Positions 11,101 through 19,890 of a DNA stretch of 64,000 nt are shown piece by piece. Origin of the DNA: Roseburia zhanii (GTDB lineage: Bacteria > Bacillota > Clostridia > Lachnospirales > Lachnospiraceae). Position 1 is the stretch's first letter. Each line of letters starts with the position of its first letter. The notes beneath the pieces are model-generated. The model saw only the letters and a program-made list of their open reading frames with translations. It was not told where the DNA came from and ran no database searches. The translations under genes were made by a program, and so were the position numbers. Where the stretch lies: assembly GCF_014287635.1 (NCBI RefSeq), contig NZ_JACOPH010000014.1, positions 20,589-84,588 of the forward strand. Direction: 5' to 3'.

Positions 11101-12639
11101 CTCCGTGGCGGCAAGCCTATTATCGTGGAGTCGGAGCCGGACTGGTATGTGAAGCAGGTAATGGAAGAATTTGTTGTAAGGGCAGAAAGGATAAGGGGCG
11201 GGGGTGTTGATCCAAGTGTTGACAACTTCTTAAAGATTACGCACGAAGCAAGACTTCTTGGAACAGACGCAAGACTGATTGATAAGGACGCACCGAACAA
11301 CCCGGACGGAAAGCTCAATAAGGTAGCGGAAAATGTCTGGAAAGAATATGTAAAAGGAAATGCTGATGGTCATATAGGCTGTCAGCTTATTTTTTCGGAT
11401 ATTGGAACACCGGGACCGGACAAGGACTTTACGATTTATGATTATCTGAAGGAGTCACTTATCAAGTATGGTATCCCTGCGGAGGAGATAGCATTTATTC
11501 ACGATGCAAAAACAGACGCACAGAGGGATGCACTCTTTAAGGAAATGAGGACAGGTAAGAAAAAAGTCCTTATCGGTTCGACAGATAAGTGCGGAACCGG
11601 AGTTAATGTACAGACACACCTTGTTGCAATGCACCATGTCGATTGCCCGTGGAAGCCTTCTTCCATTGAACAGAGGGAAGGCAGAGGTATCCGACAGGGA
11701 AATAAAAACGATGAGGTGGCAATCTACCGATATGTTACAAAACAAACCTTTGATGCATACAACTGGTCACTTGTGGAAAACAAGCAGCGTTTCATCAGTC
11801 AGGTTATGACAAGCAAGGCAGTGAGCCGAAGCTGTGAGGACATTGATGAGGCAACACTTTCTTATGCGGAGATTAAGGCGGTTGCTACAGGCAACCCTTT
11901 AATCAGGGAAAAGATGGAGGTTGACAATGATGTCCAGAGATTAAAGCTCTTAAAGGCGTCTTATGATAATCAGAGATACGGATTGCAGGATAATTTTATG
12001 ATCAAGTATCCAAAACTCATCAAAACTGCGACAGAGAAACTTGCCAATGTCAGGGAGGATATAAAGGCAAGGGATAAGGAATTGATTGATAACCCGGATT
12101 TTGCCATTACCATAGGCAATGCAACTTATACAGAGCGAGTGGATGGTGGAACCGTAATGCTTGAAGCAATCAGCAAATGTAAGACAGGCGAAACCACTCC
12201 AGTCGGTAAGTTCCACGGCTTTGAGCTTCTGGTGGAAAAGAATTTCCTCAGTATCAACTATATGGTGCTTCGTGGAAAGACGGAATACAAGGCAGAACTT
12301 TCCACAAGTCCGGTGGGAAGTATGGTAAAGCTGGAGAACCTGTTCAACGGACTTCACGAAAATGTTGATTTTCTGGAAAAGAAGGTTGAACAGTACCAGA
12401 ATGATCTTGAGGCTTCAAAGGCGGAGTATGACAAGCCGTTTGCATATAGTGCAGAACTGGAAGAAAAACTTGCAAGGCAGTATGAATTAAATGCCCAGCT
12501 TGACCTTGAGAATGCAAAAGCTATGGACGCAGATCTTGGGGGACCGGACGAAGAAAAGTCTGAGGACAGAATAGAAAATGCGGGCATTGTTGCAGAGGAT
12601 AAGGGAATCTATATGCCAGACAGAAACAGGAAAAGATAG
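5194..12639 (+). CDS. giant ICE protein: ArdC-like N-terminus, N6-adenine methylase-like domain, SNF2 helicase
   Basis: A 2481-residue protein starting at an ATG after AGGAGG. Residues 1-120 look like an ArdC/LtrC-type single-strand DNA-binding antirestriction domain ([16 protein letters not shown]). Residues about 260-380 are a low-complexity linker that overlaps tnpV in another frame. Residues 900-1150 resemble an N6-adenine methyltransferase (motif [13 protein letters not shown] near 970; NVPF near 1039 in place of the usual NPPY/F). The SNF2 helicase core has GAGKS near 1660, DEAH near 1825, an ATGTPISNT motif, and [10 protein letters not shown] near 2160. Such proteins are common in clostridial ICEs and are thought to protect or remodel transferred DNA. 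The Pro-to-Val change in NVPF may reduce or alter methylase activity; this is inference. Confidence 0.93.
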   Translation: MSVDMKVKAIYDSEISNITRSEKNWKDVLKVAGQLYRYEFDNIVMVTAQRSPEKSTLMADYDTWKKVGRYVKRGAKGCAIFPSRALNPRMRYIFDISDTGGKNVKLTWDLEGENLKSYADFLVSEGQMERYKSDDRESLKNTLKQFTGTNVWNIIKEEFGDRMSELMQLSGSVIKEFNEKRKGLQQDSDMEQLVYSSVMYAVGTRCGFDLSVQEQDFSQIVNIKDEEIVYRLGSLVCDVSCSVLREFSRNLQTIESERRISYVRSNDLQGSGRTAVSGADNAGRDRGFNEAGQIRENGNEVSSGERTGKVQDTDEIREDVREDVGSRGGSKPALRSVGGTVSNEAQATESVIDNGDVEDKRAGEDAGRGSSAPPDRDEVSLETQEELNRELDEINSLGVSKEAEYTQASFFFDQNGQASFGVKQPEETRHNEFMRQFEEDKKAALARKYNYLNPKKAESVPSEYVKEILMKGTGFVGGKGRVCEIYQTEIDAGTRAKHIKAEYGQGGASWPLDGLGLHGYDTFHGSGLRIQWKDEDGEVEGYVSWKNVEKEIGVLILTGEYQSETPRIDELAMDGLREDDEVIDAEYREVDTQEEKSEIDDYAIPDEPDSYAVNRKAAELRYIKPIDYADRVAAMDKDLRDAIEILVSECSCYTPFRAFLMDVVQSDFAFMPNKLELICEIAMGNVQGERKAYCNNQYGLTEYTLSSADVKVSYKNRNGERAGDTVSWREVYEILSYMVKQPFYCGEDQKAIYQTIKNKIDREKMNPVYRKFFDIEDSVRESRLKTRERAIAYGLNTKIDTDGRIISDEDKNVSADIPQKDTEPQEAAPETPAQEVLPPVEGLRGKEKTQDQTKLNFHYNLWETEKGGAKTRYQWNIDAICTLKQIEAENRLATQEEQTVLSKFVGWGGLSQAFDENNAAWSKEYAELKELLSDEEYSAARATVNNAFYTSPEIATCINSALVQFGFKGGNVLEPSMGIGNFFGSMPAPMQQSRLYGVELDSISGRIAKQLYQNANISITGFENTTYPDNFFDVVMGNVPFGDYKIFDPKYNKYNFRIHDYFLAKALDQARPGGMVAVITTKGTLDKSNPTIRKYLAERAELVGAIRLPNTAFKDNAGTEVTADILFLQKRERKIDIEPDWVHLGVTGDGIAVNSYFAEHPEMMLGTMQYDTRMFGQDSKYTVCVNNDENFNLYEALNKAISNIKAQMTDFERLADNEEQTEEVIPADPDVRNYTYTFFEGKLYYRENSEMVRQKVSPTAEGRIKSLDEIRQITRELIDIQMEGCSDEELADKQQLLNVKYDKFVGKYGAITSKANRTAFRDDSDYPLLCSLEEVNEDGEVKKADMFYKQTIKAKSVVDRVETAVEALNVSVNEFGYVNIPYMLSIYETDRDTLIKELDGIIFLNPDRYNENNPDAGWETADEYLSGNVRDKLRVAKAMAADTDNPQAERFAANAAALEKVQPEWIEASDIDVKIGTTWIEPLDYEQFIYELLNTPKRARAIRTEYYNSGIQVHLNKMSMEWFIENKSMDKHSVAATKTYGTSRMDAYSIFEETLNLKTVTVRDRIDDGDGKYHYEVNKNETMLAREKQNMIKEKFKEWLFAEPERRQKYVEYYNETFNNIRLREYDGSHLQFPGMNPEIELKPHQKNAVARILMGGNTLLAHCVGAGKSFEMMAACMEQKRLGLANKTIMVVPKPLIGQTASEFLRLYPSANILVATERDFEKSRRKQFVSRIATGDYDCIIMSHSQFEKIPISAERKERMLNEQINEITYAIDDMKERNGERWTVKQMESQKKKLEEQLKSLTDESRKDDLITFEELGVDSIMVDEAHNFKNLATFSKMNNVAGISSSGAKKSTDMQLKCQYLSEINDGRGIVFATGTPISNTMCEMYVMQLYLQKSALEEMGIHHFDSWAANFGEVTTALELTVEGSGFRFKSRFNKFTNLPELMNIFREVADVQTADMLDLDVPALRGGKPIIVESEPDWYVKQVMEEFVVRAERIRGGGVDPSVDNFLKITHEARLLGTDARLIDKDAPNNPDGKLNKVAENVWKEYVKGNADGHIGCQLIFSDIGTPGPDKDFTIYDYLKESLIKYGIPAEEIAFIHDAKTDAQRDALFKEMRTGKKKVLIGSTDKCGTGVNVQTHLVAMHHVDCPWKPSSIEQREGRGIRQGNKNDEVAIYRYVTKQTFDAYNWSLVENKQRFISQVMTSKAVSRSCEDIDEATLSYAEIKAVATGNPLIREKMEVDNDVQRLKLLKASYDNQRYGLQDNFMIKYPKLIKTATEKLANVREDIKARDKELIDNPDFAITIGNATYTERVDGGTVMLEAISKCKTGETTPVGKFHGFELLVEKNFLSINYMVLRGKTEYKAELSTSPVGSMVKLENLFNGLHENVDFLEKKVEQYQNDLEASKAEYDKPFAYSAELEEKLARQYELNAQLDLENAKAMDADLGGPDEEKSEDRIENAGIVAEDKGIYMPDRNRKR
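5978..6337 (+). CDS. tnpV: TnpV-like protein gene nested inside the helicase gene in the +1 frame
   Basis: This 119-residue ORF lies wholly inside the helicase gene in another frame. Its ATG has a strong own ribosome binding site (AAAGGAGA, 7 bases upstream). The product begins [18 protein letters not shown] and continues with [20 protein letters not shown] and a C-terminal EEVVLHQIV, the diagnostic pattern of TnpV proteins known from Tn4451-type elements. It is helical and probably cytoplasmic; the function of the TnpV family is unknown. The helicase frame opposite it is a low-complexity Gly/Arg/Asp/Glu linker, as expected when one frame is constrained by the other. The annotation of two overlapping real genes is inference from both frames being long and one matching a family. 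Confidence 0.82.
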   Translation: MLEAMTYKEVDGLLYPELTMPDETEDLTKLGRYGRMAMKYLLENEPARYKTLMRFGKMYEKMSAVEEEANQLYDQLEEQYLMKHKPQNPSSTMEMWKIREQAKMQAEEVVLHQIVMKFH

Positions 12640-12651
12640 GAGTGAAACTCT

Positions 12652-12993
12652 ATGAGCATAAGGAAAGTGGTCACAGGACTACTGATTACAGCAGGGATTG
12701 CCATTATGGCAGTCCCTTTTTTCTGGGGTACAACCGGAGAGAGAAACACGAACCAGCTCATAAATGAATTTGAGCAGACATTGGAGGAGAAGCAAGATGA
12801 AAGGTCAGAGGTTGAGAAAGAGCAAACCACCGTTAGTAAAGAGGAGGAAGCCATTCTTAAAGAAGGCAGTGTCATCGGCATTATTGAGATACCGGGCATA
12901 GATATCAGATACCCGGTAATGGAAGAAACCGGAAGTGAAATGCTGAATGCCGGGACAGGGAACAATGCGTTTTGTTGTCAGGTGCAGATATAA
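12652..12993 (+). pseudogene. truncated class D-like sortase
   Basis: 113 residues remain: an N-terminal membrane segment (about 6-26), a charged linker, then GSVIGIIEIPGIDIRYPVME, typical of the first strand region of sortases. The frame ends shortly after at an unrelated tail (NNAFCCQVQI), so the catalytic His, the TLxTC cysteine motif and the Arg are all missing. No sortase continuation is visible downstream; the next gene begins 12 bases later with its own AGGAGG. The gene is therefore inactive as a transpeptidase. Complete copies at this position after the helicase gene are common in related ICEs (family knowledge). Confidence 0.8.
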
Positions 12994-13004
12994 GGAGGCG
13001 GCAG

Positions 13005-13394
13005 ATGAATAAGAGATACCGACTGGGGGAGATAGAAGAAGCAGTATCGGAAATGGAGGAGCTGATCGACACTCAGGACGATATTGCAGAGATTGATGAT
13101 GACTTTCAGATTGTCGTAAGCGGCTGGTCTGTGTATGTCGAAAGCCTGAATCTGACACTCAGACAGGGAGTTGCCTGTATCTGGGATACGGAGGCAGGAT
13201 TATTTATGCCTGATTTTGATGTGACTATCGTGTATGAGGGAAACATCGAAACACAGGAATGGCTCTACTATGAGCAGGACGGAATGGTTGTTACACTTGG
13301 CAACTGGTTAAATGGCAGATTGTCTTGTGAACAGATAGAACAGCTTTGGTGTGAGCTTATCATACCAGAAAACAATGATAATTCAGAAGTATAA
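13005..13394 (+). CDS. small acidic ICE protein, unknown function
   Basis: The start at ATG 13005 is chosen because AAGGAGGCGG stands immediately before it; a longer frame would begin inside the sortase remnant. The 129-residue product is strongly acidic, with a helical N-terminus (EIEEAVSEMEELIDTQDD) and a beta-rich remainder with aromatic residues (GWSVYVESLNL). No family is recognised. It sits in the same operon as the tandem SpoVG gene, 18 bases upstream of it. Confidence 0.7.
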   Translation: MNKRYRLGEIEEAVSEMEELIDTQDDIAEIDDDFQIVVSGWSVYVESLNLTLRQGVACIWDTEAGLFMPDFDVTIVYEGNIETQEWLYYEQDGMVVTLGNWLNGRLSCEQIEQLWCELIIPENNDNSEV

Positions 13395-13412
13395 GAAAGA
13401 GAGGAACAGCGT

Positions 13413-14096
13413 ATGAAGTATTCAATTAAGGTAAACGAGGTAAGAGCAAAAGATGGCAGCAATATCAAGGGTTTTGCGACCGTGGTATTTGGTGATTCAT
13501 TCAAGATTACCAATATCGCAATCCTTGAAAATAAGGAAAAGGGAGAGCTTTTTGTATCAATGCCAAGATACCGTTCCAATGAGCGTGATGAGAAAAACAG
13601 CGTGATTTATAAGGATGTATGCAATCCTATCACGGCAGAGTTTCGTGAGGAACTCTATACTAATATCCTTGAGGCTTATGTAAAAATCAGGGAGCCGGAG
13701 AAAGCAGAAACACAGACACAGGGAAAAACTCAGGAAATGCCGGAGTTTTCTGTGACGGTAACACCTTATGAAAGGGAAGGCAGTAATATCAAGGGACTTG
13801 CCCGTATTTACTTTGAAAACAGCTTCATTGTAAATAATGTAAACATCCTTCAGGGCAAAGAGAAAATCTTTGTATCAATGCCTTCTTATAAAACAAAGCA
13901 GGTGGACGAGCACGGCAAACCGATTTATCAGGATGTCTGCTATCCGGTCACAAAGGATTTCAGGGAGAAGCTCTATAATGAGATTATTGCAGAATATGAG
14001 AAAGCAAAGGATAAGAGCAACGAAAAAGCAAGGGAGAATGCCGGACAGAACCACGGAAATCCCGACAGGGATAAAAAGGATACACCTTTTCGATAA
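13413..14096 (+). CDS. protein with two tandem SpoVG domains
   Basis: 227 residues with two copies of the SpoVG fold. Residues 1-88 contain GSNIKGFATVVFGDSFKITN and FVSMPRYRS, and residues 110-190 contain GSNIKGLARIYFENSFIVNN and FVSMPSYKTK. Each copy ends in a DVC(N/Y)P(I/V)T...FRE(E/K)LY helix. SpoVG is normally a single-domain, about 95-residue site-specific nucleic-acid-binding protein in Firmicutes. The fused duplication probably forms an intramolecular dimer; the C-terminal tail is charged and disordered. Duplicated SpoVG genes occur in ICEs next to the helicase gene, where a role in regulating or packaging element DNA is plausible but unproven. Confidence 0.85.
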   Translation: MKYSIKVNEVRAKDGSNIKGFATVVFGDSFKITNIAILENKEKGELFVSMPRYRSNERDEKNSVIYKDVCNPITAEFREELYTNILEAYVKIREPEKAETQTQGKTQEMPEFSVTVTPYEREGSNIKGLARIYFENSFIVNNVNILQGKEKIFVSMPSYKTKQVDEHGKPIYQDVCYPVTKDFREKLYNEIIAEYEKAKDKSNEKARENAGQNHGNPDRDKKDTPFR

Positions 14097-14106
14097 TTAA
14101 GGCTAA

Positions 14107-14126
14107 GGGGCGGCATATGCTGCCCC
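14107..14126 (+). terminator. hairpin between the SpoVG-type and coiled-coil genes
   Basis: GGGGCGGCA and TGCCCC arms form a compact stem after the tandem SpoVG gene, followed by only three T residues and then the AAGGAGG of the next gene. It may be a weak terminator or an mRNA processing/stability element inside the operon. Confidence 0.45.
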
Positions 14127-14147
14127 GTTTATAAGGAGGAAAAGCAG

Positions 14148-15044
14148 ATGGAAGCAGAAAAGACACTTACTAATGAGGAGATCATAAGAGAACTTCTCGA
14201 TTTATTAAAAAAGAATACTATGAAAGAACAGGCAAATGATGTATTTGAGATATGCACCTATGTGGATGGTCTGGAAAAAAAGATTGTGTCTATGACAGAA
14301 GAACTTACCAGTATGCAGGACCAGATCAAGAAAATGCAGGAAGATACCCTTATCAATAATGCAAAAAAAGCATTAACAGAAGCACAGGAGCGACTCAATG
14401 CCAGATGTGAGCAGATAAAGTCACAGGTATCTGAGATAAAGGTACAGGTAAAATCTACTGCCAAGAATATTGTTGATGAAACAAAGGCAAAGGGCAGGGC
14501 GGCACTTTACAGGGTGACAGAATTTGTAGGAATTAAGAAAAGACTTCTCAATGTCAGAACAGTGGTAAAAGATACGATTGTATCTACAGACAGGGATATT
14601 GCAAGGACAGCACTTCTTGCAAAGGGACTCCGAAAAGCCGGGCAGACCGTAAACAATGCGTTCCGTACCTTTGCAGATAAGCCGGAGGTGGATTATTCAC
14701 AGAAAGAACAGAAACACCATCTCACAAAGGCTGTACTTGCCCCTATGAAAGCAGTGAAAAAACTGCTTGTATCAATGGAGCTGCATCTGGATGCCTCGAT
14801 TGATAAGCTGGATAATCTGGCTATGAATGTGCAGTTTGATAAGGAAAAGCGTATGGAGCAGACAAAGGATAAGGAACAGAAAGCACCGGATACAGAAAGA
14901 GAGATCATCTACTCACCGATGGTAGCTGAACCACAGGAGTACAAGTATAATGCAGATGCTTTTGCGGCAAGAAAAACATCGGAGGCAAAGCAGGAAACGG
15001 CAGGGAAGGAGCTGCCAAAAGTCAGAGAAGATAAAGCCAGATAA
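14148..15044 (+). CDS. coiled-coil ICE protein (resembles DUF6674-type proteins)
   Basis: 298 residues, starting at an ATG after AAGGAGG. Residues 40-110 are predicted coiled coil from heptad-like spacing of hydrophobic residues, followed by a basic helical region and an acidic, disordered C-terminus. No catalytic motif is visible. Proteins of this kind close the helicase-SpoVG operon in clostridial ICEs; the DUF6674 name is from memory and unverified. The role may be structural. It is the last gene before the cargo region. Confidence 0.7.
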   Translation: MEAEKTLTNEEIIRELLDLLKKNTMKEQANDVFEICTYVDGLEKKIVSMTEELTSMQDQIKKMQEDTLINNAKKALTEAQERLNARCEQIKSQVSEIKVQVKSTAKNIVDETKAKGRAALYRVTEFVGIKKRLLNVRTVVKDTIVSTDRDIARTALLAKGLRKAGQTVNNAFRTFADKPEVDYSQKEQKHHLTKAVLAPMKAVKKLLVSMELHLDASIDKLDNLAMNVQFDKEKRMEQTKDKEQKAPDTEREIIYSPMVAEPQEYKYNADAFAARKTSEAKQETAGKELPKVREDKAR

Positions 15045-15278
15045 GTTTAGGGGCGTGGGAGTAAAATCCTGCGTCCTTTTTATTTGTTTTAATAGCAGGC
15101 AAAAAATGGCGAAAATATAAAAAAATGCAAGAAATGGCGAGTAATTTATCGAGGAATAAGTTATCCTTTGAGTAAGATAGATGGACTGTGGTTATGTATA
15201 AAATTTTGCAAGTAACAAATTTTATATGAAAAAACACAGAAAGGGGTTGCATATATGCAGGCTGATACATATAATCTC
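15045..15278. other. intergenic leader region before the GACA repeat
   Basis: No gene is supported here. A possible sigma-A promoter (TTGAGT near 15168 and a TATGTATAAAAT stretch 18 bases later) points toward the chemoreceptor gene, which would place the tetranucleotide repeat in a long 5' untranslated leader. An ATG at 15226 opens a frame through the repeat but has no ribosome binding site. Confidence 0.35.
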
Positions 15279-15375
<97 letters not shown>

Positions 15376-15561
15376 GATAAGTCTGTTTTCTTTTGGCATG
15401 ATCTGATTGTATATGGCACATTTTGGTTATGCGTTAGTGCATAATTGAAATGTGCCTTTTATATTGAAACCACCTTGATGTACGGTCATATATTGACTTG
15501 TATATACATATTGATGGGACAACAAAGAACCATTTTATCCATTAGGAAGGAGACAAGACAA

Positions 15562-17268
15562 ATGTTTAAGAAACTTAACAAAATGAAGATTGGTGCACGA
15601 CTGAAAAAATCTTTCAGACAGATTATTCTCATTTTTGGAATATTATCAGCACTGGTTGTAGTGATTATGCTTTATACGATAAACAACTATGGAACGATAC
15701 TGGATAATTATGCGTATCCACAGGGAGACATTGCTATGGCAATGAATGAATCAGCGGAAGTAAGGGCTGCCTCAAGAGGTATTGTAGGTTATGATTCAGA
15801 TAGTCTCATTGAAAGTATGAAAGAACAGCATGAACAGGCTGTTAAATCGTTTGAGGAATATTTGGAAAAAATACGCCCAACAATGATAACAAAAGAGGGA
15901 ACTGCCTGCATGGACGCTATTGATAAAGCATGGGCAGAGTATAAGGAAGTGGATGCAAAAGTAATTGAGGTCGGTGCAACGACTGATACTGCGAAATCAT
16001 TACAGGCTCAGCGGATGATGACCGATGAAGCAGCACCAAAGTATCAGGCGTTGGATGATGCTTTACAGAAACTTATGGCTTTGAATATTTCACTTGGAAA
16101 CGCTAAACGTGCACAGTTGAGAACGGTTATGATAGCTGCATTGACAATTATAATAATTGTAATTGCAGTATCAACGATTTATTCAAACAGTCTTTCCGTT
16201 GCAATATCAAAGAGCATTGAAAAACCATTAAATGAATTAAAGGACAGATTTATTACATTTGCAGAGGGTGACATAGATTCTCCACTTCCAACGGTTGAGT
16301 CTGAGGATGAAATTAAGGAACTTGTATCTGGTGTATCTGCAATGTCAGACAGAATTAGAGTTATAATTAAAGATTCTGGCAGAATGTTAAATGAAATGTC
16401 AGAAGGTAATTTTGCGATTGATACAGAGTGTGAGGAAGTATATACAGGAGCATTTACCGATTTGCTGACAGGCATAAGAAAAATGAATGAGGAGATTGAT
16501 ACAACTGTAAGAGGGGTAGATGATGCATCGGGGCAGGTTCTTACAGGTTCCACAAACCTTGCAGAAGCGGCACAGTCTTTAGCAGAAGGCGCAACGGATC
16601 AGGCGGCATCGGTTGAGGAAATGCAGGCAACTATCAATGAACTTACAAGCGGAATAAAAACAACAGCAGAAGAATTAGGAACAGCTTACGATGAAGCCTA
16701 TAAGTATGCGGAGATTGCAGAAGGCAGTCGTGGAGATATGGAAGTATTAGTGCAGGCTATGTCACGCATAAATGAAACCTCTGAGAAGATAGGAGCAATT
16801 ATCACACAGATTGAAGATATTGCAAGCCAGACAAATCTTCTTTCATTAAATGCTTCGATTGAGGCAGCAAGAGCTGGAGAAGCCGGAAAAGGTTTTGCTG
16901 TTGTTGCGGATCAGATCAGAAACCTTGCAGAACAGAGTGCAAAATCAGCGGTGGATTCAAAAGCACTTATTGAAGCGGCTATTCATGAGGTTGGAGATGG
17001 AAATATGTATGCAGAGAAAGCCTCAACTTCATTGAGAGAAGTTGTGGATGGCATACAGGCGATTGCAGACAGTGCGAAAAAGATAAAAGAAATTTCCATT
17101 GAACAGGCAGACAGTATGGAACAGGTAGAGGCAACCGCAGAAAGAATTGCTGAAGTTGTTCAGAATAATTCGGCTGCGGCACAGGAAACATCAGCGACGA
17201 GTGAAGAACTTACAGCTCAGGCTACAACACTTAGCGGTATGGTTTCGGTATTTAAATTAAGACAATAA
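15562..17268 (+). CDS. methyl-accepting chemotaxis protein
   Basis: The start at ATG 15562 is supported by AGGAAGGAG upstream; an upstream in-frame extension lacks a ribosome binding site. The 568-residue protein has membrane segments at about 20-40 and 190-212 bounding a four-helix-bundle-type extracytoplasmic sensor. A HAMP-like region and the cytoplasmic signalling coiled coil follow, with the highly conserved hairpin tip [20 protein letters not shown] near 423. It should sense an extracellular cue and signal to CheA/CheW. No other chemotaxis gene is in the window, so it would plug into the host pathway. The long leader with the GACA repeat suggests variable expression. Confidence 0.93.
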   Translation: MFKKLNKMKIGARLKKSFRQIILIFGILSALVVVIMLYTINNYGTILDNYAYPQGDIAMAMNESAEVRAASRGIVGYDSDSLIESMKEQHEQAVKSFEEYLEKIRPTMITKEGTACMDAIDKAWAEYKEVDAKVIEVGATTDTAKSLQAQRMMTDEAAPKYQALDDALQKLMALNISLGNAKRAQLRTVMIAALTIIIIVIAVSTIYSNSLSVAISKSIEKPLNELKDRFITFAEGDIDSPLPTVESEDEIKELVSGVSAMSDRIRVIIKDSGRMLNEMSEGNFAIDTECEEVYTGAFTDLLTGIRKMNEEIDTTVRGVDDASGQVLTGSTNLAEAAQSLAEGATDQAASVEEMQATINELTSGIKTTAEELGTAYDEAYKYAEIAEGSRGDMEVLVQAMSRINETSEKIGAIITQIEDIASQTNLLSLNASIEAARAGEAGKGFAVVADQIRNLAEQSAKSAVDSKALIEAAIHEVGDGNMYAEKASTSLREVVDGIQAIADSAKKIKEISIEQADSMEQVEATAERIAEVVQNNSAAAQETSATSEELTAQATTLSGMVSVFKLRQ

Positions 17269-17305
17269 GAATTCCCGAAACAAATAATTGATGGAGGAAT
17301 ATATT

Positions 17306-17611
17306 ATGATAGGTTTTAGTATAATGATGTGGTTTAGTTCTGCTCTTCTCATATTTTTTAGTATTTCTCTGTTAAAAGGAAATTACTCTTCTGTTCATGG
17401 TAAAGTATTTGAAACCACAAATGACAAAAATGGATATGCGAAAGCATTAGGAAAGCCTGTTTTGTTGATAGGAATTTGTGTTTTGTTATCTGGAGTAATT
17501 GCAGTTGTATTACCGAAAGATTATGCCATTTCTATTGCGGTTGTGTTTATATTATTTATAGCTGTTGTCGCTGGGATATGGTTGTATAAGATTCAAAAGA
17601 GATTTTCGTAA
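17306..17611 (+). CDS. small membrane protein, unknown function
   Basis: The start at ATG 17306 is chosen for GGAGGA seven bases upstream. The 101-residue product has three hydrophobic segments (about 3-22, 50-70 and 74-93) separated by a polar loop with KGNYSSVHGKVFE. It is a predicted integral membrane protein with no catalytic residues and no recognised family. It follows the chemoreceptor gene by 37 bases and may be cotranscribed with it. Confidence 0.65.
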   Translation: MIGFSIMMWFSSALLIFFSISLLKGNYSSVHGKVFETTNDKNGYAKALGKPVLLIGICVLLSGVIAVVLPKDYAISIAVVFILFIAVVAGIWLYKIQKRFS

Positions 17612-17699
17612 ATTTCAGTTTTATAAGTCGACTTATATTTACAATACAGTTAGTTTATATGTCCCAAACAATTAGAATGGCATTTAAGGAGATGGAAAA

Positions 17700-18076
17700 A
17701 TGAATTTTACCGATGAGAAAGATTACATCATGCGAATGATAAAAGAAATGGTTAGAGTATTATTTTCATTAGCCTTTGGGAAAGAGTATGTTTCTGTTGA
17801 ACTTGAAAAAGAAAACAAGTATGAAGTATCGGGAAAAAATTTCTTGATATGATTGATTTAGGAAAAATTAACGAAGCAGAGAACATACTTTTAGATAGCA
17901 TTGACTATACAAACAATAACGAGGTAATAGAGGTGGCTCTTTTTTATCAGTACCTTAGTGAAAAAGATAATAAGTTTTTGGAAAACAACAATTATACAAA
18001 AGAAGAAGTGCTTTCTGGTTTCAAACAATTACTTATGAAGTCGGGATATAGCGATTTGCTTTATTTGCTCAAATGA
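17700..18076 (+). pseudogene. DUF6483-like gene with a -1 frameshift
   Basis: An ATG at 17700 reads MNFTDEKDYIMRMIKEMVRV and stops at 17850-17852. The expected continuation, LDMIDLGKINEAENILLD through to LLYLLK, is in the -1 frame and stops at 18076. The two parts together match my recollection of the DUF6483 pattern (DYIMRMIKE, LLFGKE-like, INEAENLL) over about 125 residues. The break falls in an A6 run (17834-17839) which in the zero frame reads A-AAA-AAT, a sequence able to promote -1 slippage. It may be an ordinary one-base deletion, an assembly error or a recoding site. The function of the family is unknown. Confidence 0.75.
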
Positions 18077-18110
18077 TGAGTAATATTATAAAAATTCACC
18101 TTTTTAAAAA

Positions 18111-18142
18111 CGCCCGTATCGGCATTACTGCTGATACGGGCG
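18111..18142. terminator. strong hairpin between convergent genes
   Basis: CGCCCGTATC and GATACGGGCG pair perfectly around a 12-base loop. T-rich sequence follows on the right (CCTTTTTC), and A-rich sequence (TTTTTAAAAA) lies on the left, so it can terminate both the rightward DUF6483-like gene and the leftward unit ending at 18182. Confidence 0.85.
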
Positions 18143-18181
18143 TAGCCTTTTTCTGCCAGAGGGAAGATTACAAATTTGAGG

Positions 18182-18511
18182 TCAGATACTATCCTCTCTG
18201 AGAATCAGATTGTTCTCGACAGTAATGCTGAAATCGGAGAATAATGATGAGCCTTTGAGAATTGCAAAGGAGCAAGTATCTACGTTTGCACACATTGGTA
18301 AATGATTTATTTTTATATCCAATTTTGTACCACGAGAATTAAGCAAACCTTTACACAGGTTTTGCTCTAATTCATTTTTGGGTACACGAAAAGAAATCAT
18401 CACTTTTCCGGTGTCTAACAGACAGATTTGTGCTTTAAATTCAATTCCTTTGTATTCAAACTCCACATCTGTAAAATGAGGTGGCTTTTCCTCGATAATA
18501 AGTACAGACAT
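18182..18511 (-). CDS. unknown cytoplasmic protein coupled to a secreted-protein gene
   Basis: 109 residues from ATG 18511, which begins 3 bases after the TGA of the upstream secreted-protein gene. There is no Shine-Dalgarno, so translation is probably coupled. The protein is beta-rich and lacks a signal peptide; sequence such as CLLDTGKVMISFRVPKNEL gives no recognised family. Because it is coupled to an exported protein in the putative ECF sigma regulon it could be a partner or immunity-type protein, which is speculation. Confidence 0.6.
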   Translation of the reverse strand: MSVLIIEEKPPHFTDVEFEYKGIEFKAQICLLDTGKVMISFRVPKNELEQNLCKGLLNSRGTKLDIKINHLPMCANVDTCSFAILKGSSLFSDFSITVENNLILREDSI

Positions 18512-18513
18512 AA

Positions 18514-19038
18514 TCAATAAGTCAGAGAAGATGATACATCAGGTGCGGTAAAAGAAACTCCTTTAGCATCAATCATAAAACCGCTGAGTGTTGCCGTATT
18601 GGTTCCACGCTTTGTTGTTACTCCCATGATGTTGCCAGAAGCACTTCCGTCAAACTCAATATCTCCAAGCAAGTAAAATCCTCCACGATTCGTGGTAACA
18701 TCTCCTGCAAAAGTCATAAGTCCTTTGGTATAAGAAGTAATGCCCCAATAAATTTGTGAACGGTTAACCCAATAAATGGCTGCTGTTCCTGCATCACCGT
18801 ATGCTGTTGAATAAGGAATGACTTCCGTTTCTGGATCATAAACAATAGTTTCGCCATCCTCATTGATGTAAAAGTGAACAATAGAAATCTCGGAGTTTGG
18901 ATCAGGCGCAGGTGCATCATCAGGCAGCCAAGATGGTAATGTTTGCGACGGTGCTCCTTTTGTATCTGCGGCAAAGGCGGTAACACTCATGGAGAGTAGC
19001 ATAACAACGGATAACAGGACACATAATGCTTTTTTCAT
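18514..19038 (-). CDS. secreted protein in ECF sigma-type unit A
   Basis: 174 residues with a clear Sec signal peptide: KK, a hydrophobic core of about 15 residues, and an AFAA cleavage site near 23. The mature protein is Pro/Asp/Gly-rich with small beta-type repeats and no recognised domain. AGGAG precedes the ATG. The unit begins at the GTCCCTTTTT-N11-CGTTATA element (19276-19303), and the 33-residue peptide ORF and a hairpin lie between promoter and gene. It is probably released or wall-associated. Confidence 0.8.
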   Translation of the reverse strand: MKKALCVLLSVVMLLSMSVTAFAADTKGAPSQTLPSWLPDDAPAPDPNSEISIVHFYINEDGETIVYDPETEVIPYSTAYGDAGTAAIYWVNRSQIYWGITSYTKGLMTFAGDVTTNRGGFYLLGDIEFDGSASGNIMGVTTKRGTNTATLSGFMIDAKGVSFTAPDVSSSLTY

Positions 19039-19109
19039 AGATTAACTCCTTTCGTTTGGTATCAATGCCCATTGAGAGCATGGAAAATTAGTAGATAAAA
19101 CCATCGGCA

Positions 19110-19146
19110 GCGCATAACCTAAACATCGACTATATAAGCTATGCGC
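19110..19146 (-). promoter_or_regulatory. leader hairpin overlapping the stop of peptide ORF A
   Basis: On the minus strand GCGCATA, which includes the last codons of the 33-residue peptide, pairs with TATGCGC 22 bases further on. The same arms recur at the same place after peptide ORF B (22371-22404) although the loops differ, which argues for a conserved RNA element whose folding depends on translation of the peptide. Confidence 0.65.
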
Positions 19147-19240
19147 TTGTCCTGCTGATTTTAAGTCGCAGCCTCCATAGTGGGCAAGAGAAATAAGCAG
19201 ACCCACACAAATGCTCCCATAAAGTATTTACCGTTGCCAT
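19139..19240 (-). CDS. 33-residue conserved peptide A, leader of a secreted-protein unit
   Basis: ATG at 19240 follows AGGAGGTGAAATAAGCG, a strong ribosome binding site. The product ends with GSAYFSCPLWRLRLKISR plus three residues. A second ORF at 22277-22378 has the same length, the same start context and 17 of 18 identical residues in this block, while its first 12 residues differ. The conserved block is basic and amphipathic with one Cys. It may be a regulatory leader peptide or a small bioactive peptide; nothing known to me matches it. It is too short for most gene finders. Confidence 0.72.
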   Translation of the reverse strand: MATVNTLWEHLCGSAYFSCPLWRLRLKISRTSA

Positions 19241-19275
19241 CGCTTATTTCACCTCCTGTTTTGTGGATTTACTTG

Positions 19276-19303
19276 TATAACGGACAGACACAGAAAAAGG
19301 GAC
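19276..19303 (-). promoter_or_regulatory. ECF sigma-type promoter A
   Basis: Read on the minus strand the site is GTCCCTTTTT, 11 bases, CGTTATA, the same two blocks with the same spacing as at 19791-19818 (minus) and 22214-22241 (plus). It lies just upstream of peptide ORF A. The nearby ECF sigma gene (21488-22021) is the likely cognate factor (inference). Confidence 0.75.
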
Positions 19304-19321
19304 AATCTTTTTCTAAATTTT

Positions 19322-19753
19322 TTAGACGGTGCGTTCGGTAGAAGTTGCATCAATCTTGTCTACCCCAGTTGTGACAACTACTCTGGTGCGGTATGTAATA
19401 CCCATTGTGCCGGTGTAAGTTTTGGTAATGCTAACCGATCCAGTTCCATCAATCGACCATGAGGTGACGGGTGTCCAACCATTCCCAACTTTCTTTTCCA
19501 GATAGAGGGTACCTACGGATGATGTCGTCGATTTTTTTGGTGAAATGTATACCGACACAGAAATCTGCTTGCCAGAGATTGAGATAGACGGGACAACAAC
19601 ATTGGTGCTTTCCCATCGGGGAGTAATGGTTTGTATCGAACCTGTTTGCGACATACTCTCAGGCGCATTTGATGCCGCCGATGCGGGTACGGCATGAGCG
19701 GTCATCAGTAGAGCGGTAGTTAGTGCCAATGTGACAATTTCTTTTTTCTTCAT
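19322..19753 (-). CDS. secreted protein in ECF sigma-type unit C
   Basis: 143 residues with a signal peptide (MKKKEIVTLALTTALLMTAH, cleavage near ASA-AS at 27). The mature protein is Thr/Ser/Val-rich and beta-structured, with a C-terminal region YRTRVVVTTGVDKIDATSTERT; no catalytic motif is visible. AAGGAGG precedes the ATG. It stands alone behind its own GTCCCTTTTT-N11-CGTTATA element (19791-19818). Unlike units A and B it has no peptide ORF in the leader. It is probably surface-exposed or released. Confidence 0.8.
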   Translation of the reverse strand: MKKKEIVTLALTTALLMTAHAVPASAASNAPESMSQTGSIQTITPRWESTNVVVPSISISGKQISVSVYISPKKSTTSSVGTLYLEKKVGNGWTPVTSWSIDGTGSVSITKTYTGTMGITYRTRVVVTTGVDKIDATSTERTV

Positions 19754-19790
19754 AAATAAAATCCTCCTTGTGCATTATTGGTATCACCCA

Positions 19791-19818
19791 TATAACGCAC
19801 AAGGAGGAAAAAAGGGAC
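19791..19818 (-). promoter_or_regulatory. ECF sigma-type promoter C
   Basis: On the minus strand the site reads GTCCCTTTTT-N11-CGTTATA, identical in both blocks and spacing to sites A and B. The -10-like block also takes part in a potential GTGC...GCAC hairpin that reaches the ribosome binding site of the downstream secreted-protein gene. Confidence 0.75.
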
Positions 19819-19890
19819 AATGCTTTCGTGTTCCCATAAAACAGTATTTGCAAATGCTCCCGCAATGGGGAAGATTGGGCGCGACTTCGG

